The notes beneath the pieces are model-generated. The model searched no databases and was not told the origin of the DNA. It saw only the letters and a program-made list of their open reading frames with translations. From Mycteria americana (taxonomy: Eukaryota > Chordata > Aves > Ciconiiformes > Ciconiidae), in assembly GCF_035582795.1 (NCBI RefSeq), contig NC_134366.1, positions 149,219,519 through 149,283,518 of the forward strand: 64,000 nt of DNA. The letters run 5' to 3'. Made by a program: the position numbers and the translations under genes. Below, in pieces: positions 62,102 through 64,000 of this stretch (position 1 is its first letter; each line of letters opens with the position of its first letter).

Positions 62102-64000
62102 GTAAGTAACAGTAAGAAAAAATGAACATTTGAATGCATAAATAATTAATTTTAAAAGAAATCTTCTTATAACGCTGATCTTATTTTTCTGATTGTAATT
62201 GACATGTAGACAAAGACTCATAAATTTTAAAAGTGATCAATTAAGTTTTGTTTTGTCTGTTTTATACACCTGTAATCTTACCCCACGCTATTCTTTAACT
62301 GCCCTAATCCCTCCTAATACATTAGTATCTAGCTCTGCTGCTTTTCTGTCAATCATTAAATACCGTTTAACTATATATAAATGTTTTGCTGTAACACCTG
62401 AAGATGTTATTACAAAAGCAGTAAAGCCCTGACTCAGAGGGCATTCTTTACTAGCTTTAAAGATGAAATTTTAAAATGGATAAACTCAGTTCTTGTAAAA
62501 CTCTGCCTGGGATGAGGACCAGCCTGCATTCAGTTCAGTACAGCCTGTTTGGTACTGAGGCTACAAGTCTATTTGGTTCAGTCTTGCAGATAGGTTAGCA
62601 TCCCAATAGATAGTTTAAGCCACAGTTGGTAGAAAGGTTGGTTGAATAAACCATAGAGTTCTGAAGATACCCATGAATGCTACTTCAGTCATTGCCATGC
62701 TATGTCTGTTCTGAATGCTGATAGTGCTGCTCTTGCTGCTGAAGTAGGGAATGGGCATGGGGTTTATACAGTGATCTCATTACCGCTTGTTCATCTGCTT
62801 CCTGGGAATCCAGCAAAAGTTTTGACTTTATAAGGGCAGGAGTGGCTGTAAACTCACTTAGGGTTTGGTTGCTTATTCTCAGGTCAATGGAGTGAAGGAG
62901 TCACCAGTTACTTCTAAGCAATCACAGGTTAGCTTCATTTAGTTGGTTTCCCGGCTAAGAAAAAGAACTTAAGCATCTGTTTGACGTTACAGCCTGTTGT
63001 GTAGTAACTATACCAAGTTAATCCTTGGTTTGAATGCTTTTTTATTTTTTTTTAGTGGGGAGGATACATATGTTTCTTGTATATAGTCTTACATTCCGTT
63101 CTTGGGGAAAAATCCAAGCTATTCATCTGTGTTAGGTATTTTATAGGCTCTACTTTTGATGATACACATTTCAGAGGAACTTGTAATGCAAGCATTTTAT
63201 TTCTGTAGTTGCTTTCATTTGGGGGAGTAATTATAGGGGTGATATGTTTTTAGGGGATTACTCTTTAATTTCCCCAGGAGTCTACAACTGGTGTCAGTTT
63301 CACTTGTAGGTTTCTTGGCCAGTTTATCCATGGAGGATATTGTCTCTGTTTTCTATTAACTTCCTTACCATTGCTGAAATCTATCCTTTTTCTTTCTTTG
63401 CCTTGCTGCTAAAATCATGTATGCCATGATTATTCCATGTTGTAACCAATATACTATACCATAACAGAGTGTGTGTGTATGAGTAACCTCCATCACTGAT
63501 AATCAGCACGTTATTTCTCAGTTTCTTCTCAGATCTGTTTTTGCATGACTAAGTTCCTGTTCCCTCTTCACACTTAGGATGTTAGCTGGAACAATTAACC
63601 ACGATTTCAGGATTCCATTCCCTCATACCCCTGCATGTCTCATCTCCGCGCTTCCTGCATGCTTCTCTCTGGCACATAATCCTGATCTCATCCTGACTTC
63701 AGCAGCACAGTTTTACTGTGAGGTTTTTAAGTTTTTGTTTGATGCATATATCAGAATGAGTTTCTTCCTCCTTTAATTCCTAACATCCAGTTATTCAGCA
63801 GTTCATCCTAAGGAACACTTCCCAGTACTTTTCAGAGCTGCTGTTGCTTGCAATGGTAATTTCAATCAAAGGGGGAAAAAAACCATTGAAAGACAGTATC
63901 CGATGCAAGGAACCTGTCTTTGATAAATGCTACACACAGCACTGTCAGTACACAAAAGCAGTAATTTACTATTTTTGTGTAATTAGGGTTGTTGAAGTGA

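Noticed and set aside
1..64000. Search for CRISPR arrays, bacterial operons, tRNA or rRNA genes
   Set aside because: None seen. The sequence is vertebrate nuclear DNA with a spliced gene, LINE and LTR fragments.

Overview
This window looks like vertebrate nuclear DNA, most likely from a bird and probably a neoavian. It contains no bacterial operons and has large introns with GT-AG junctions. It has one CpG-island promoter, a minus-strand CR1 LINE fragment, and a solo endogenous-retrovirus LTR of a type I recognise from neoavian genomes. The low repeat load and compact introns also fit a bird. I cannot name the species.

Layout. Bases 1 to about 36,200 hold no protein-coding gene that I can support. 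This stretch contains scattered relics of old amniote repeats, one solo LTR (17067-17647, minus strand), a few short tandem repeats, and a hairpin-forming cluster of three TCF/LEF-type motifs near 4.3 kb. A CpG island lies at about 36,220-37,340. It covers the promoter and first coding exon of the only clear gene, DPY19L4, which runs on the + strand to the right edge.

DPY19L4. I rebuilt 18 coding exons from 36,855 to 62,101 (1,998 nt, 666 codons). Every junction is GT-AG, and the phase is kept throughout with no internal stop or frameshift. The protein is a multi-pass ER membrane protein of the DPY19 family, whose characterised members are tryptophan C-mannosyltransferases. I do not find the last roughly 50 residues and the 3' UTR, which probably lie beyond base 64,000. 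In human, ESRP1 lies upstream and INTS8 downstream of DPY19L4. I see no exon of either here, so the left 36 kb is probably the ESRP1-DPY19L4 intergenic interval, though that is an inference from synteny.

I found no clear undescribed system. The points most worth checking are the TCF/LEF hairpin cluster, the uninterrupted in-frame sequence upstream of the DPY19L4 start, the aspartate where catalytically active paralogs appear to carry a glutamate, and the antisense LTR promoter and polyadenylation signals.
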